From NCBI RefSeq assembly GCF_900312815.1, contig NZ_OMPE01000008.1, forward strand, positions 62,001 through 126,000: a stretch of DNA of 64,000 bases. Direction: 5' to 3'. Both the position numbers and the translations under genes were made by a program. Each line of letters opens with the position of its first letter. Position 1 is the first letter of the stretch. Below, piece by piece: positions 25,266 through 34,379 of this stretch. The DNA is from Aquimarina sp. AU474. GTDB taxonomy: Bacteria; Bacteroidota; Bacteroidia; Flavobacteriales; Flavobacteriaceae. Under the pieces are notes generated by a model. The model saw nothing but the letters and a program-made list of their open reading frames with translations, made no database searches and had not been told where the DNA came from.

Positions 25266-26399
25266 ATGAATGTAATTGATTCAAAAAGGATATGGCTTTC
25301 TTCACCGCATATGGGTGGAACAGAGCAAAACTTCGTAAGAGAAGCCTTTGAAACGAATTGGGTAGCACCTTTAGGTCCAAATGTAAATGGATTTGAAAGT
25401 GATTTAGAGACTTATTTGGAAAATGATTCCAATGTCGCCGCACTAAGTTCCGGTACAGGAGCGCTACACCTTGCTTTAATATTATTGGGAGTCACCAACG
25501 GTGATGAAGTTTTGTGTCAAAGTATGACCTTTGCTGCTTCTGCAAATCCGATAGTGTATTTAGGAGCTAAACCAGTGTTTGTAGATAGCGAACGGGATAC
25601 TTGGAATATTTGTCCAGAACAACTCGAAATTGCTATCAAAGATAAAATAGCTAAAGGTAAAAAACCTAAAGCCATTATTACTGTTCATTTATATGGGATG
25701 CCTTACCAAGTTGAAGCAATTCATAAAATAGCTTCTGCATATAAAATACCTGTTGTAGAAGATAGTGCCGAGGCATTAGGAAGTTCTTATCATGGCGTTA
25801 AGTGTGGAACTTTTGGTGATGTAGCGATTCTTTCCTTTAATGGAAATAAAATTATTACCACATCAGGAGGAGGAGCTTTGGTTTCAAGAAATGTAAAGCA
25901 TAAAGAAAAAGCAATTTTTCTTGCAACACAAGCACGAGATAACGCACCTCATTATGAGCATTCAGAAATTGGATATAATTATAGAATGAGTAACATCACT
26001 GCGGGGATAGGAAGAGGACAGATGGAAGTGTTGGATAGTCATGTAGCCAAAAGAAGAAGAAATTTTGATTTTTATAAGAAGCATTTAGAGTTTTCTTCTG
26101 AAATAAAATTTTTAGAAGAGCCAGAAGGATTTTACTCTAATAGATGGCTTAGTTGTGTAGAGACAACTTCTTATAAGCTAAGAGAAGGAATTAGATCGGC
26201 TTTGGCCGAAGAAAATATAGAATCTAGACCGTTATGGAAACCCATGCATCAACAAGCCGTTTTTTCGGATTGTGATGCCTACCTCAATGGAATTTCTGAT
26301 GATCTATTTGATCGGGGACTCTGCTTACCAAGCGGATCCAATCTTGAAGAAGATGATTTGTATCGAGTTGTATCAGTAATTAAAAATGTATTGAGATGA
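25266..26399 (+). CDS. DegT/DnrJ/EryC1/StrS family PLP aminotransferase (PglE-like)
   Basis: The 377-residue fold-type I aminotransferase shows SSGTGALHLAL (residues 61-71), VVEDSAEALGS with the PLP-ring Asp166, and SFNGNKIITTSGGGAL with Schiff-base Lys195. The N-terminal IWLSSPHMGGTEQNFVREAF is typical of PglE/PseC-type sugar aminotransferases. The expected reaction is transamination of a UDP-4-keto-6-deoxy sugar made by the next gene product. The stop overlaps the start of that gene as ATGA, so the two are translationally coupled. Confidence 0.9.
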   Translation: MNVIDSKRIWLSSPHMGGTEQNFVREAFETNWVAPLGPNVNGFESDLETYLENDSNVAALSSGTGALHLALILLGVTNGDEVLCQSMTFAASANPIVYLGAKPVFVDSERDTWNICPEQLEIAIKDKIAKGKKPKAIITVHLYGMPYQVEAIHKIASAYKIPVVEDSAEALGSSYHGVKCGTFGDVAILSFNGNKIITTSGGGALVSRNVKHKEKAIFLATQARDNAPHYEHSEIGYNYRMSNITAGIGRGQMEVLDSHVAKRRRNFDFYKKHLEFSSEIKFLEEPEGFYSNRWLSCVETTSYKLREGIRSALAEENIESRPLWKPMHQQAVFSDCDAYLNGISDDLFDRGLCLPSGSNLEEDDLYRVVSVIKNVLR

Positions 26400-28324
26400 T
26401 TAAAAATTACCTAATAAATAATTCACATAAGCACGCCTCTAAATGGTTAGTGTTAGGAATCGATGTGGCGATTACTATTTTTAATTTCTTGTTAGCATAC
26501 GTTATTAGATTTGGTATAGCATTTAATTTTGAGACTTCAAATTTGGTTTATCAAATACCTATTGTAGCTTTGTTGGCTACGTTAAGTTTCTTGTTAATAG
26601 GATCTTATAAAGGGGTGGTAAGACATACCGGAATGAGAGATGCTTATAATTTATTTCTAGCAGTTACCGTATTAATTTCACTTACAGGGTTTTTGATGGT
26701 TTCTAGTAGGTTGTCTTTAATGCCTGAGCTTCTTAATATACCTGTATCTATAATATGCGTGCATTACTTATTAAATATCATTACACTTACTACAAGCCGT
26801 TTGATATTTAAGTACTGTTTTTATTATGTGAAATCTAAAATAGGAGAGACTTCAAGAATTTTGATATACGGAGCCGGAGATTCGGGATTGATTACTCTTG
26901 CCGCTATTACAAATGACTCAAGCAGATCGTTATCTGTAGTGGGTTTTGTAGACGATAATAATCAAAAAATTGGTAAAACAATCAATGGTATTAAAGTGTT
27001 TTCTTCTGGATCATTGACCCAAAGTTTTATTAATAAGAATAATATAAAGGAGATTGTAGTATCTATACCACACATAAGCAAGAAAAGATTATCAGAAATT
27101 TCTGACGAATTACTTAAGTTCTCAGTAAAAGTAAAAATTATTCCAGCGGTTAATGACTGGATAGATGGTAAACTTAAAGTTTCTCAAATTAAAGAAATTC
27201 AGATTGAAGATTTATTGGAAAGAGCTCCGATAAATATGAATAATCAGAATATAAAAGAGGAATTGAGAGGTAAAGTAATTATGATTACCGGAGCTGCAGG
27301 GTCTATTGGTAGTGAGATTGTAAGACAGGCTTCTTATTACGGTTATAAAAATTTAATTTTGGTTGATCAGGCAGAATCTCCACTATACGACTTACAACAA
27401 GAACTTATTAGTAAAGGAGTTAAAAATTTCACACCTATCGTTGCTGATATTAGAGATCATCAAAGAATGGAAACGGTATTTGAGAAATTTAGACCAAATA
27501 TGGTTTTTCATGCCGCAGCTTATAAGCACGTACCTTTAATGGAATCAAATCCAAGCGAGGCTATAAAGATAAATGTATTAGGAACCAGAAAATTGGCTGA
27601 TTTATCTTCGGCATATGGAGTGGATAAATTCGTTTTCGTCTCTACGGATAAAGCGGTAAATCCAACTAATGTGATGGGAGCGACCAAAAGGGTAGCAGAA
27701 ATGTACATCAAATGTTTGCATAGAACAAGTAAGACCAAGTTTATAACCACAAGGTTTGGTAATGTTCTTGGTTCTAATGGATCTGTAATTCCTTTGTTTA
27801 AGAAACAAATTCAAAAAGGAGGACCTTTAACAGTTACCCACAAAAATGTCACCCGTTTCTTTATGACTATTCCAGAAGCTTCGCAATTGGTAATTGAGGC
27901 AGGAACAATGGGTAATGGAGGAGAGATTTTTATTTTCGATATGGGTGAGTCTGTAAAGATATTTGATCTAGCCAAAAAAATGATACGATTATCAGGGTTG
28001 CAATATCCTAATGATATAGATATTAAAATTACAGGATTAAGACCTGGAGAAAAGCTGTATGAAGAATTATTAGCAGATACAGAAAACACTTTACCTACAT
28101 ATCATAAGAAAATCATGATCAGTAGACATGATGATAATGATTGTGCAATGGTTAAGGATAAAATAGATGATCTGTGTATCATGAACTTATTAAATCAAGA
28201 CCATCAAATTGTTGGGAAATTAAAAGAAATTGTTCCAGAATATATTTCGAATAATTCAACTTTTGAAAGTATTGATAAAATAAATAAAGAAACAGCTACA
28301 AAAAAACAAAAAGTTTTGGCGTAG
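26396..28324 (+). CDS. Membrane NDP-sugar 4,6-dehydratase, PglF/WbpM/CapD-like
   Basis: This 642-residue protein has four N-terminal membrane helices (about residues 15-125), a first Rossmann domain (ILIYGAGDSG near 156) and an SDR catalytic domain (MITGAAGSIGSEI near 296). The active-site region FVSTDKAVNPTNVMGATK has Met in place of the usual SDR Tyr, as in WbpM and FlaA1-type dehydratases. The C-terminal GLRPGEKLYEELL is also diagnostic. It makes the 4-keto-6-deoxy intermediate from UDP-GlcNAc. With the PglE- and PglD-like enzymes this gives a route to UDP-diacetylbacillosamine or a close relative. Confidence 0.92.
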   Translation: MIKNYLINNSHKHASKWLVLGIDVAITIFNFLLAYVIRFGIAFNFETSNLVYQIPIVALLATLSFLLIGSYKGVVRHTGMRDAYNLFLAVTVLISLTGFLMVSSRLSLMPELLNIPVSIICVHYLLNIITLTTSRLIFKYCFYYVKSKIGETSRILIYGAGDSGLITLAAITNDSSRSLSVVGFVDDNNQKIGKTINGIKVFSSGSLTQSFINKNNIKEIVVSIPHISKKRLSEISDELLKFSVKVKIIPAVNDWIDGKLKVSQIKEIQIEDLLERAPINMNNQNIKEELRGKVIMITGAAGSIGSEIVRQASYYGYKNLILVDQAESPLYDLQQELISKGVKNFTPIVADIRDHQRMETVFEKFRPNMVFHAAAYKHVPLMESNPSEAIKINVLGTRKLADLSSAYGVDKFVFVSTDKAVNPTNVMGATKRVAEMYIKCLHRTSKTKFITTRFGNVLGSNGSVIPLFKKQIQKGGPLTVTHKNVTRFFMTIPEASQLVIEAGTMGNGGEIFIFDMGESVKIFDLAKKMIRLSGLQYPNDIDIKITGLRPGEKLYEELLADTENTLPTYHKKIMISRHDDNDCAMVKDKIDDLCIMNLLNQDHQIVGKLKEIVPEYISNNSTFESIDKINKETATKKQKVLA

Positions 28325-28336
28325 TAGTGTATTGCC

Positions 28337-28388
28337 ATTGTATGTGTTATACCTTTTATTAATAGTGGTTTGGTGTAATACATACAAT
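28337..28388 (+). repeat. Long imperfect hairpin between dehydratase and export genes
   Basis: The arm at 28337-28353 pairs with 28372-28388 over 17 positions; the only two non-Watson-Crick positions are G-U wobbles in RNA. The loop is 18 bases. No T-run follows, so it is not a standard terminator. It lies upstream of the candidate export-operon promoter and could be an RNA processing, attenuation or protein-binding site. Confidence 0.5.
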
Positions 28389-28423
28389 TGAAATTAGAAA
28401 TAAAACAGATGAACAAAATTCCA

Positions 28424-28452
28424 TTGCTAAATTAAATAAAGTTATACTTTTG
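28424..28452 (+). promoter_or_regulatory. Candidate promoter of the export genes (TTG-N18-TACTTTTG)
   Basis: TACTTTTG at 28445-28452 fits TAnnTTTG, with TTG at 28424-28426. The -7 box ends 38 bases before the ATG of the Wza-like gene, giving a short leader. Confidence 0.5.
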
Positions 28453-28490
28453 TGATTCGTTCCACAATTTACCTTTAAAGTACTATAGAT

Positions 28491-29273
28491 ATGCGATGTA
28501 AATTTTTGTTATTACTTGTATTATTAATTTCTGTTATTTCCTGTAAAGCTCCAGGTGATGTTGTTTATTTTCAAAATTCTTCGGATCTGGAGAAAATTGC
28601 ATCCAAAAACTCTTTTACACCCGTTTTTAAGGTAGATGATATCGTAAGTATATTTATTTCTGCAGGAGATATGGATGCTGCTAGACCATTTAATCTAGGG
28701 CAAGGGACATCTATAAGTGCGGCAGGAGGAGAAGGAGGAACTGGAGGAGCCGGAGGAGTTGAACCTACCTATCTTATTGATGAAAAAGGAAATATTGATT
28801 TCCCAGTATTGGGGCAACTTAAAATCGAAGGATTAACTCGTATTGAGGTAAAAGATATGATAAAGGAAAAGTTGAAAATTTATATCAATGATCCTATAGT
28901 AAGCGTACGTCTTAAAAACTTTAAAATTACTGTTCTAGGTGAGGTAGTTAGACCTGGGTCGTATACTATACCTAATGAAAGAGTTACAATTATAGAAGCC
29001 CTAGGTTTGGCAGGAGATATGACGATAAAAGGAAAAAGAGGTAATGTAATGGTGATTAGAGAAAATGATGGAGTAAACACATACCATAGAGTGGATCTTA
29101 CCTCAAAATCTATTTTTGACTCTCCGGTTTATTATTTAGCACAAAATGATGTACTCTATATAGAACCTAACAATTCTAGAATAAGAACATCCAAAACAAA
29201 TAGTAATGCTTTAGGTATTATCATAAGTGTAGTTGGTATTGTTTTATCTACCGTTACTTTGATCATAAGATAA
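28491..29273 (+). CDS. Wza-like polysaccharide export lipoprotein
   Basis: The 260-residue protein has a lipoprotein signal (LLLVLLISVISC, lipid Cys18) and the Poly_export and SLBB domains of outer-membrane polysaccharide transporters. Visible blocks are VVYFQNSSDLEKI, YLIDEKGNIDFPVLGQLKIEGLT and VTVLGEVVRPGSYTIP-like sequence (ITVLGEVVRPGSYTIPNER). It ends with a single hydrophobic segment. A Gly-rich insert (GEGGTGGAGG, near residues 82-91) sits just before the export domain. It should form the outer-membrane channel together with the Wzc-like protein 9 bases downstream. Confidence 0.92.
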   Translation: MRCKFLLLLVLLISVISCKAPGDVVYFQNSSDLEKIASKNSFTPVFKVDDIVSIFISAGDMDAARPFNLGQGTSISAAGGEGGTGGAGGVEPTYLIDEKGNIDFPVLGQLKIEGLTRIEVKDMIKEKLKIYINDPIVSVRLKNFKITVLGEVVRPGSYTIPNERVTIIEALGLAGDMTIKGKRGNVMVIRENDGVNTYHRVDLTSKSIFDSPVYYLAQNDVLYIEPNNSRIRTSKTNSNALGIIISVVGIVLSTVTLIIR

Positions 29274-29282
29274 TATTAAAGT

Positions 29283-31637
29283 ATGATTTCTAATAACAAT
29301 AATACTTCGGCAACAAATACTGCATTTGATACTTCAAGTGGATTTGGTTTTAATCTAAGGGATCAACTGGTCAAATATCTTAAAAAATGGTATTGGTTTG
29401 TTTTGAGCGTAGTAATTTTTGTAGCTGCAGCATATACCAAAATAAGATATACAATCCCGCAATATAATGTATCGTCTTCCATTATGATTTCTCAAGAAGA
29501 AAGTATTGGAGAATCAGAACTAGCGGTATTTAAAGATTTGGGATTGGCAGATAATGCTCAAAACAGTATTCAAAATGAAATCCAGATCATACGATCTAGA
29601 ACATTAATCACCAACGTAGTAAATAACCTAGAGCTTAATGTAAAATACTTTTCTGAAGGTAGAATTTTAGAAATAGAAAATTACCCTAAGTCTCTAGTAG
29701 AAATTAATTTTCTTGCCGATGATTCTATTGTGCATACAAAATCAAAGATTTTTCATGTTAAGATAAACTCTGGGACTTCTTTTTCATTTTTGGATGAAAA
29801 AGGGCAAAAGTTAAGTGACCACTCTTTTGGTAATACAGTAAGTAGTACCGTAGGTGATATAGTCATTACACCAAGTGTTGATAACATAGATAATAGTATC
29901 GGGAAAATCATTAAAATACAAATCACTCCGGTTAGACTTGTTGCAGAATCCTATAGAAATAGAATTGCGATTAATTCTGTTAAAAACTCTTCTATAGTAA
30001 GGTTGGCACTTAATTCGCCAGTAAAAGAAAAAGCTAAGGATATTCTCAATAATCTTGTTGAAGAATATAATAAAGCAACGGTAGAGAATAAAAAACAAAT
30101 ATCTGCAAGAACGGCCGATTTTATTAATGAACGTTTGGATTTAATATCGGGAGACCTTTCTGAAGTAGATGATGAAGCTGCGGGTTATAAATCAAAATTT
30201 GGGCTTACAAATGATGTAGAGGCGCAAACACAAAGAGTTGCCGATATAGATTCTAGAAATGTTCAAGAAATAGCGCAGTTAAATACCCAACTTAGTTTGA
30301 TAGAATCTATGCGTAGGTTTGTGTTAAGCCAAGATGGAAGATATGATCTTGTGCCTTCTAATCTTGGTTTTAGTGATGGTACGATTACTACAACAGTTTC
30401 TAGATATAATACTCTAATTCTTCAGCGTAAAAGACTATTAAAAACTTCGAGTGCGCAAAATCCAGTAGTAGTAAATATAGATCAACAAATTGATGGACTA
30501 AGACAGGTTTTAATTGGGAGCTTAAATAGTTTAAGGAGTTCTATTAATATTAGATTAAAAAGTTTAAGAACCCAGGATCAGTATTTTAGTGGTAAACTAT
30601 ATAATGCACCTATTAGGCAAAAGGATCTTAGGGTAATAGAGAGAGAGCAAACAATTAAAGAACAATTGTATTTATACTTATTGCAAAAAAGAGAAGAAGC
30701 AGAAATAACCAGCCATATTACGCTTTCAAATGCGAGAGTAATAGATAAGGCAACTACGTTAAATTCGTTTCCTGTTTCTCCTAACAAGAAAATGATTTAT
30801 GCAGGTGCATTGTTTATGGGATTAATGATCCCTTTTATGATTATCTACCTATCTGATTTATTAAATGTTAGGATTAATTCTAGAGAAGATCTTGAAAAAG
30901 CTCTTTCTATGCCTATAATAGGTTCAATTCCGAAAGTAAAAGGTAAAAACAAGATTTTGATTTCACAAAATGATAGATCTGGTATTGCAGAAGCTTTTAG
31001 GATATTAAGAACAAACCTTGATTTTTTAATGGCCGGTATTAATAAATCTACTGGTAAAGTCATTTTTGTTACTTCTACTATTTCTGGTGAAGGTAAAACC
31101 ATGATTTCTTCTAATCTTGCTAAGGCTTTGGCAATTTCTGGTAAAAAGGTAGTGTATTTAGGAACAGATTTAAGAGATCCAAAATTTCATAAAATCTTAG
31201 AACTTCCTCAAGGAAAAGATACCAAAGGACTTACTAATTACATCATGAATAAGGAACTTAATCCGGCAGATGTTATTTATACTGAGGATGATGACGATTC
31301 TTTTGATTATATTCCCTCTGGAGCAATTCCTCCAAATCCTGCAGAATTACTTATGCAAGATAGGGTGAAGACTATGTTTGAATACTTAGAGAATATATAT
31401 GACTATGTAATAGTAGATACAGCTCCTGTAAGTTTGGTTGCAGATACGCTTTTGATCGGTAAGTTCTCTGATTTAAGTATTTATATTGTAAGAGAAAATT
31501 ATTCGGATAAAAGAATATTACAAGTACCAGAAAATTTCTATAAAGAAAAACGCCTCCCTAATATTGCTGTATTGCTTAATGCGGCTGGTAGTCAAGCAGG
31601 ATATAATTATGGATATGGATATGGTAAAAAGAATTAG
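29283..31637 (+). CDS. Wzc-like polysaccharide co-polymerase with tyrosine autokinase
   Basis: This 784-residue protein combines a Wzz domain between two membrane helices (about residues 35-55 and 505-530), coiled-coil-rich periplasmic sequence and a cytoplasmic BY-kinase domain. The kinase shows Walker A SGEGKT (near 601-606), Walker A' YLGTDLRDPK (near 626) and Walker B YVIVDTAPV (near 706). The C-terminus has a Tyr cluster (YNYGYGYGKKN) for autophosphorylation. Cycles of phosphorylation control chain export and length. Its stop overlaps the stop of the convergent phosphatase gene. Confidence 0.94.
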   Translation: MISNNNNTSATNTAFDTSSGFGFNLRDQLVKYLKKWYWFVLSVVIFVAAAYTKIRYTIPQYNVSSSIMISQEESIGESELAVFKDLGLADNAQNSIQNEIQIIRSRTLITNVVNNLELNVKYFSEGRILEIENYPKSLVEINFLADDSIVHTKSKIFHVKINSGTSFSFLDEKGQKLSDHSFGNTVSSTVGDIVITPSVDNIDNSIGKIIKIQITPVRLVAESYRNRIAINSVKNSSIVRLALNSPVKEKAKDILNNLVEEYNKATVENKKQISARTADFINERLDLISGDLSEVDDEAAGYKSKFGLTNDVEAQTQRVADIDSRNVQEIAQLNTQLSLIESMRRFVLSQDGRYDLVPSNLGFSDGTITTTVSRYNTLILQRKRLLKTSSAQNPVVVNIDQQIDGLRQVLIGSLNSLRSSINIRLKSLRTQDQYFSGKLYNAPIRQKDLRVIEREQTIKEQLYLYLLQKREEAEITSHITLSNARVIDKATTLNSFPVSPNKKMIYAGALFMGLMIPFMIIYLSDLLNVRINSREDLEKALSMPIIGSIPKVKGKNKILISQNDRSGIAEAFRILRTNLDFLMAGINKSTGKVIFVTSTISGEGKTMISSNLAKALAISGKKVVYLGTDLRDPKFHKILELPQGKDTKGLTNYIMNKELNPADVIYTEDDDDSFDYIPSGAIPPNPAELLMQDRVKTMFEYLENIYDYVIVDTAPVSLVADTLLIGKFSDLSIYIVRENYSDKRILQVPENFYKEKRLPNIAVLLNAAGSQAGYNYGYGYGKKN

Positions 31638-32371
31638 GCAAACACCTTATTCTTATTCATTAGTGTGGTAATTTTTTCGGCCATTTTAGAAGAAAATCCT
31701 TTTTGGAGTATTCCCAATTGATGGTAATTATGTACATCAGATCCTGTGAAATCAATGTAGTCATGATCAACCAACTTTTTGGCAAAAGCCTTAATTTGAT
31801 CTCCATAATATCCAGAAAACGATAATAGATTTAACTGAAATAAAAAACCAGATTCTTTTAGTTCGTCATATTTTTTAAGATCATTTTGATAAAAAGTATA
31901 TCGTTCGGGATGTGCCAATATAGGAATGTATCCCGCTAATTTAATTTCAAATAGGATTTCATTTAAATTAATAGGAGCACTAAATGTAGACATTTCTACA
32001 AGTAGATAGTTTTTGTGTAATGGTAATATATCGTTATCCTTTATTCTTTGATAAAATAAGTCATCCATCATATATTCCGCACTGGCCTGTAACTCTATTT
32101 TTGAAATGCCTAGAGAAGGTAGTACTCTTTTTAGTTTCTCAAGTTTTTCAGTAATTATTTTAGAAGAGTTAGGCCAAACTTGTTGAATGACATGCGGTGT
32201 CGTAATTATTTTTTTAATCCCTAAGTTTTCAAATTGTTCTAGAATATAAGCAGATTGATATATCGTTTTTACACCATCATCAATACCCGGTAGTAAATGA
32301 GAATGAATATCAACGTAGCCATCAGGAATAATTTCCTTAAGTGGAACTTCTTTTTTAGATAAAAATAGCAA
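31634..32371 (-). CDS. PHP-type tyrosine-protein phosphatase (CpsB/YwqE-like)
   Basis: The 245-residue protein has the PHP metal-site motif YVDIHSHLLPGIDDG (residues 19-33), ITTPHVIQQ, LAHPERYTFY and the closing FTGSDVHNYHQLG, as in the manganese-dependent CpsB/CapC/YwqE phosphatases. It should dephosphorylate the Tyr tail of the neighbouring BY-kinase. The start is TTG, giving an N-terminus that matches the family. It is convergent with the kinase gene with a 4-base overlap of the stop regions, so it has its own promoter and is not in the kinase operon. Confidence 0.9.
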   Translation of the reverse strand: MLFLSKKEVPLKEIIPDGYVDIHSHLLPGIDDGVKTIYQSAYILEQFENLGIKKIITTPHVIQQVWPNSSKIITEKLEKLKRVLPSLGISKIELQASAEYMMDDLFYQRIKDNDILPLHKNYLLVEMSTFSAPINLNEILFEIKLAGYIPILAHPERYTFYQNDLKKYDELKESGFLFQLNLLSFSGYYGDQIKAFAKKLVDHDYIDFTGSDVHNYHQLGILQKGFSSKMAEKITTLMNKNKVFA

Positions 32372-32468
32372 TGCGTTCGTTTGTTTGGGGTGAAAATCAA
32401 AATTACATCACTTACCTTTTATAATTTAAGATAAATATGATGTAAAAATAAAGATTATTATACACAAA

Positions 32469-32507
32469 AAAAACTGTTTAAGAGATCATAACCCTTAAAC
32501 AGTTTTT
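32469..32507 (-). terminator. Rho-independent terminator of the sigma-factor operon
   Basis: A 14-bp perfect stem (AAAAACTGTTTAAG at 32469-32482 with its complement at 32494-32507) and an 11-base loop is followed on the minus strand by a T-run. It ends the operon whose last gene stops at 32531. Confidence 0.85.
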
Positions 32508-32530
32508 GGTAGGTATTGAATATGTATATG

Positions 32531-33265
32531 TTATTGTCTCGAGATGTCTCCTGAACCAGATACTTTTTTATCTTCTTTTTCGGGATTTCCTTTATAAAAA
32601 ATATCTCCAGATCCAGTAATACGAGCTTTAATAGATTCTGTTGCTGTAACTTGTACATCTCCGGATCCAGTTACCGAAGCAACAACTTCTTTGGCATTAA
32701 GGCGATATGCTTCTAAATCTCCAGAACCTGTAACACTACAATCAAACATACTCGATGATCCACTTAGCACCAAATCTCCACTTCCTGTAACAAATCCTTC
32801 AGTGTTTTGAGCATCAACAACTAATTTCACATCTCCTGATCCTGATACTCCGGTTTTAAAATCTGAAGCTTTTATGACATCTGTACTATAAATGTCTCCC
32901 GATCCCGATAGGGTTACTTTGCTTAAATCTTTGAAAGGAACCGTGATTAATAATTTTTTCCCCCTTGTAGGTTTAAGATAGTATCCTTTTTCTACGTAAA
33001 TCTTTAAAGCATCCCCATCTACCTCTGTTACTATGTGTTCAATAAGATTACTTTCTCCTTCAATAGATATATTTCCTTCGGTCCCAGATACTAGAGATAC
33101 ATCTAGACTACCCTTTACTTTGATCGCATCATAATCAGATACACTGCGACTTTTGGTAACTATATTACCATCTCCATTAATTTTTTTTCCATTTCCCCAC
33201 CATTGTGCGTTTACCGAAGTGATACTACACAATGCAATGCTTAAAATAATTGTTGCTGTTCTCAT
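32531..33265 (-). CDS. Secreted GIN-domain (DUF2807) protein with GSGD repeats
   Basis: The 244-residue protein has a signal peptide (MRTATIILSIALCSITSVNA, cleavage near 20) and a head-GIN/DUF2807 beta-strand domain. Seven GSGD motifs are spaced about 17-25 residues apart (for example TLSGSGDIYS, GVSGSGDVKL, SVTGSGDVQV, RITGSGDIFY), as expected for a beta-helix-like ladder with Asp turns. The function of this domain is not established; it is common in Bacteroidota envelopes. It is the last gene of the ECF sigma/anti-sigma operon, 22 bases after the DYG-repeat gene. Confidence 0.82.
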   Translation of the reverse strand: MRTATIILSIALCSITSVNAQWWGNGKKINGDGNIVTKSRSVSDYDAIKVKGSLDVSLVSGTEGNISIEGESNLIEHIVTEVDGDALKIYVEKGYYLKPTRGKKLLITVPFKDLSKVTLSGSGDIYSTDVIKASDFKTGVSGSGDVKLVVDAQNTEGFVTGSGDLVLSGSSSMFDCSVTGSGDLEAYRLNAKEVVASVTGSGDVQVTATESIKARITGSGDIFYKGNPEKEDKKVSGSGDISRQ

Positions 33266-33287
33266 TTGATTGAATGTATTAGTGTTT

Positions 33288-34379
33288 TTAATTTTTTCTT
33301 AGTTTAATTCCCCCGTAACTAGAATAAATGTTGACTGTGTTTCCGCTACTTTTTTGCCCTACGTATCCTTGATAATCTTTTTTAGAGTCCTTTACATATT
33401 TTTTCTGTACCGAAATACTTTCATCAAGCTTAATGCCACCATAAGAGGTTTTGATAATGAAATCGAAATTGGCTCCATCATTGTAACCAATATAAATTCC
33501 TGTATAATCGGTATCTATAGTAACGCTTTGTATCGAACTTTGTAATGCATCAACCTCTATCGAACCATAATCAGATTCGATATTTAATTCTTTACTAACG
33601 TTACCGATCTTAGTATCCACATAATCAGAGTTACCAATGATTTTATTTACATTTTGAACTCGAATACCTCCATAATCACAATTGTAATTTAGATATTTTA
33701 CGGATTTAAATTTGGATTGTGTATAATCGGCGTTTAGATCAATTTTTTCACCATCACCTAATTCAAAATTAGAATAGTCGGCATTAATTTTACCAGTTTT
33801 CATGTACTTTATTGTGCTATTGTTGGTGTAATCTATATTTATATAATTATCACTTCCTAACAACTCTCCAAGTATAATCTGTCCGTAATCACAGTTAATT
33901 TTTGCATTCCCCTGGATTTTATCCAAAGTGATACTACCATAGTCATTATTAAAATCTACACTATTGGTTATAGGAACTTTCACAGTATAATTAATTTTCA
34001 TGTTCAAATTATTGTTCCATCCGCTAGACCATTTATCCCACCATGATTTATCTCCTTTATTAAATGTTGTCTTGGCGCTTACCATTTGAGAAGAGGAATC
34101 AAATTCTACATCTATAGATTCTAGTTTTTTAATTACTTTTTCTTCATTATTACCACTTACTTTGATATTAATTTCCATAACTACACGGTTTTCATTCCAT
34201 GAAGTGATATCTAGATTTCCGTAATCATTACTAATTTTTAATAATGCATCTGCATTTACGGCAAATTCCTTTTTTAATTTTTTTTCTTTCGTGTATTTGC
34301 CCTTTAAATCGCCATTGTTGGCCATTATTAATGCTGGCAAAAATAAGAGTAAGAATATATTATAGTATTGAGCTTTCAT
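33288..34379 (-). CDS. Secreted DYG-repeat protein (DUF4097-like adhesin family)
   Basis: A signal peptide (MKAQYYNIFLLLFLPALIMA) precedes a beta-strand-rich protein of about 363 residues. It is built from about twelve units centred on DYG/DY/SYG (SNDYGNLDI, NNDYGSITL, NCDYGQIIL, NCDYGGIRV, ESDYGSIEV, YSSYGGIKL), roughly 20-30 residues apart, suggesting a beta-solenoid. I chose the ATG at 34379, which gives a clean signal peptide. An in-frame ATG at 34409 would add 10 residues and overlap the anti-sigma gene further. The gene overlaps the preceding one by 20 bases, so translation is probably coupled. The function is unknown. Confidence 0.72.
   Translation of the reverse strand: MKAQYYNIFLLLFLPALIMANNGDLKGKYTKEKKLKKEFAVNADALLKISNDYGNLDITSWNENRVVMEINIKVSGNNEEKVIKKLESIDVEFDSSSQMVSAKTTFNKGDKSWWDKWSSGWNNNLNMKINYTVKVPITNSVDFNNDYGSITLDKIQGNAKINCDYGQIILGELLGSDNYINIDYTNNSTIKYMKTGKINADYSNFELGDGEKIDLNADYTQSKFKSVKYLNYNCDYGGIRVQNVNKIIGNSDYVDTKIGNVSKELNIESDYGSIEVDALQSSIQSVTIDTDYTGIYIGYNDGANFDFIIKTSYGGIKLDESISVQKKYVKDSKKDYQGYVGQKSSGNTVNIYSSYGGIKLRKN

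Noticed and set aside
25228..25443. Minus-strand 71-residue frame at the start of the aminotransferase gene
   Set aside because: It is antisense to the conserved PLP enzyme and has no family resemblance.
1..32371. Search for Wzx flippase and Wzy polymerase among the membrane proteins
   Set aside because: The only large polytopic proteins are the three MBOATs (and the dehydratase with four helices). No flippase- or polymerase-like gene is present in the window.
32531..33265. Regularly spaced near-repeats (tctccagatccag-like) suggestive of a CRISPR or repeat array
   Set aside because: The repeats are short, imperfect and in frame, and encode the GSGD motifs of a secreted protein. No spacers or Cas genes are present.
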